DNA of 64,000 nt, from NCBI RefSeq assembly GCF_001613045.1, contig NZ_BDBP01000017.1, positions 62,001-126,000 of the forward strand, written 5' to 3'. The notes under the pieces are model-generated. The model ran no database searches. It saw only the letters and a list, made by a program, of their open reading frames with translations, and was not told the origin of the DNA. The position numbers were made by a program, and so were the translations under genes. This stretch comes from Nocardia lijiangensis NBRC 108240. Lineage in GTDB: Bacteria; Actinomycetota; Actinomycetes; Mycobacteriales; Mycobacteriaceae. Of this stretch, positions 63,210-64,000 are shown in pieces. Numbering within the stretch: position 1 is the stretch's first letter; each line of letters begins with the position of its first letter.

Positions 63210-63575
63210 TCAGTAGCGCGTGCCGGCTCGGCCCTCGTGGGCGACGACGTTGACGATCGTTCCGCTCGGGTCGCGGGCGAAGAAGCGGCGCACGCCCCAC
63301 GGCTCGTCGCGCAGTTCGTAGACGATGTCGGCGCCCGCCGCGGTCATCGCCGCGTGCACGGCGTCGACGTCCTCGACCTCCACGCTCATATCGGGCTGCG
63401 GCTGCTCCGCCTCCGGCCCGAGCAGCAGCACCTGGGCGGTCGGGTTGGCGGGCGAGGCCATGGTGACGGCCCAGCCGAGGTCCATCGCCTCGGTGAATCC
63501 GAGCAGCCGGTAGAAATCGCGGCTTCGCTCCATGTCGTCGGTGCGGATATCGGGTGTCGCTCGGCGGATACTCAC
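63210..63575 (-). CDS. VOC-family (glyoxalase-like) protein
   Basis: 121 aa from the GTG at 63575 (GGAGGGAG upstream). The vicinal-oxygen-chelate fold is shown by the paired beta-alpha-beta repeats: ERSRDFYRLLGF, then VEVEDVDAVHAAMTAAGA, ending with RRFFARDPSGTIVNVV. The expected metal ligands are not all evident, so it may be a binding protein rather than an enzyme. It lies 31 bp downstream of xseB on the same strand. Confidence 0.87.
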   Translation of the reverse strand: MSIRRATPDIRTDDMERSRDFYRLLGFTEAMDLGWAVTMASPANPTAQVLLLGPEAEQPQPDMSVEVEDVDAVHAAMTAAGADIVYELRDEPWGVRRFFARDPSGTIVNVVAHEGRAGTRY

Positions 63576-63606
63576 GATTTCTCCCTCCGGTGTCCGAGAA
63601 CTCGGG

Positions 63607-63843
63607 TCAGTCCTCGTCGTCGCCGGCGTGGGCGAGCGCGTCCTCGACCCGTTTGCGCGCGCCCGCCAGGTGTTCCTCGCACCGGTTGGCCAGCGCTTCG
63701 CCGCGCTCCCACAGAGCCAGCGAATCATCGAGGTCCATGCCGCCCTGCTCGAGCATCTTGACCACGTTCACCAGTTCGTCGCGTGCGCGTTCGTAGCCGA
63801 AGCCCGCGATCTCGGCCAGCTCGTCCTTGCCGGCGTCGGCCAA
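63607..63843 (-). CDS. xseB: Exodeoxyribonuclease VII small subunit
   Basis: 78 aa with a TTG start preceded by GGAGGGAAC. The XseB pattern is clear: [37 protein letters not shown]. Multiple copies bind XseA to form exonuclease VII, which degrades single-stranded DNA in repair. It begins two bases after the xseA stop, so the two subunits are co-translated. It corresponds to Rv1107c. Confidence 0.94.
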   Translation of the reverse strand: MADAGKDELAEIAGFGYERARDELVNVVKMLEQGGMDLDDSLALWERGEALANRCEEHLAGARKRVEDALAHAGDDED

Positions 63844-63845
63844 GG

Positions 63846-64000
63846 TCAGTTCCCTCCTGTGCGTTCCTCGTCGTCCCGGCGGGCGCCGGAATCCGCGGTG
63901 CGGGCGCTCGGCGTTCGAGAGCCCAGCGTTCGAGAGCCCAGCGCCTGGGCGCCGAGCGCGGCCGCGGTCACGGCCCCGTCGGCGACCCGGATGCGCAACT
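63846..64000 (-). CDS. xseA: Exodeoxyribonuclease VII large subunit, C-terminal fragment
   Basis: Only the last 50 codons lie in the window. The frame reads [20 protein letters not shown] and a variable Arg/Ser tail, ending two bases before xseB. The strand-and-end phrase R-V-x-D-G is the usual XseA C-terminus. The tail contains a 15-bp tandem duplication encoding LGSRT twice. The gene continues beyond the right edge. Confidence 0.85.
   Translation of the reverse strand, partial: LRIRVADGAVTAAALGAQALGSRTLGSRTPSARTADSGARRDDEERTGGN

Overview
The window is GC-rich chromosomal DNA from an actinobacterium of the order Mycobacteriales, most likely Nocardia or a close relative. The evidence is strong G/C bias at third codon positions, mycothiol-dependent enzymes (Mca and a maleylpyruvate-isomerase-like protein), type VII secretion (ESX) components, and gene order. 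The backbone follows the Mycobacterium tuberculosis segment Rv1074c-Rv1107c, recalled from memory: thiolase, SGNH hydrolase, cbs, metB, greA, DUF4307 protein, mca, Rv1083-like, Rv1084-like (DUF255), hemolysin III, short-chain Z-prenyl synthase, coaA, glyA, phoH, desA2-like, fumarase, glpX, DUF4245 protein, xseB/xseA. I saw no rRNA, tRNA, CRISPR array, replication origin or intact transposon.

0-13 kb, left of the conserved block: a secreted serine hydrolase, a FrnE-like DsbA protein, a flavodoxin-like protein, a coupled GntR regulator/MFS exporter pair, small membrane proteins (one of 38 aa), four lipid-anchored or membrane proteins including a DUF305/DUF6153 pair, a 900-bp non-coding stretch with about 102-bp degenerate tandem repeats, an RsmC/RlmG-type methyltransferase and a Bax-inhibitor-1 protein. 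13-25 kb, sulfur and thiol metabolism core: fadA3-like thiolase, SGNH esterase, cbs, mechanosensitive channel, acyl-CoA dehydrogenase, metB, greA and mca. Cbs and MetB together handle cystathionine, and Mca clears mycothiol conjugates whose thiol comes from cysteine.

25-35 kb: accessory genes inserted between the Rv1083 and Rv1084 counterparts (mycothiol-dependent enzyme, GyrI-like protein, gene remnants, TetR/SDR pair with a clear palindromic operator), then the DUF255 protein, a membrane adenylate cyclase and hemolysin III. 35-41 kb: between the Z-prenyl synthase and coaA, where M. tuberculosis carries PE/PE_PGRS genes, lies a compact type VII secretion module (YbaB-like protein, two EspC-like targets, a WXG-like protein with a DUF6973 domain, and a small overlapping membrane protein that could be its immunity partner).

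41-55 kb: DUF885 peptidase-like protein, F420-type nitroreductase, PaaI thioesterase/TetR pair with two operators, glyA, then an accessory stretch (HSL-type esterase, reductase, XRE regulator, a 218-bp internally deleted IS630 derivative, an EspG/PPE-like pair, a flavin monooxygenase/TetR pair). 55-64 kb: PhoH2, LGFP lipoprotein, a DesA2-like protein with altered iron ligands, fumarase, zinc-ribbon protein, aminoglycoside-phosphotransferase-like kinase, glpX, DUF4245 protein, VOC protein, xseB and the end of xseA.

Many genes have a TANNNT box 6-8 nt before the start codon and no Shine-Dalgarno sequence, as expected for leaderless transcripts. Convergent gene pairs are usually separated by perfect GC-rich hairpins.
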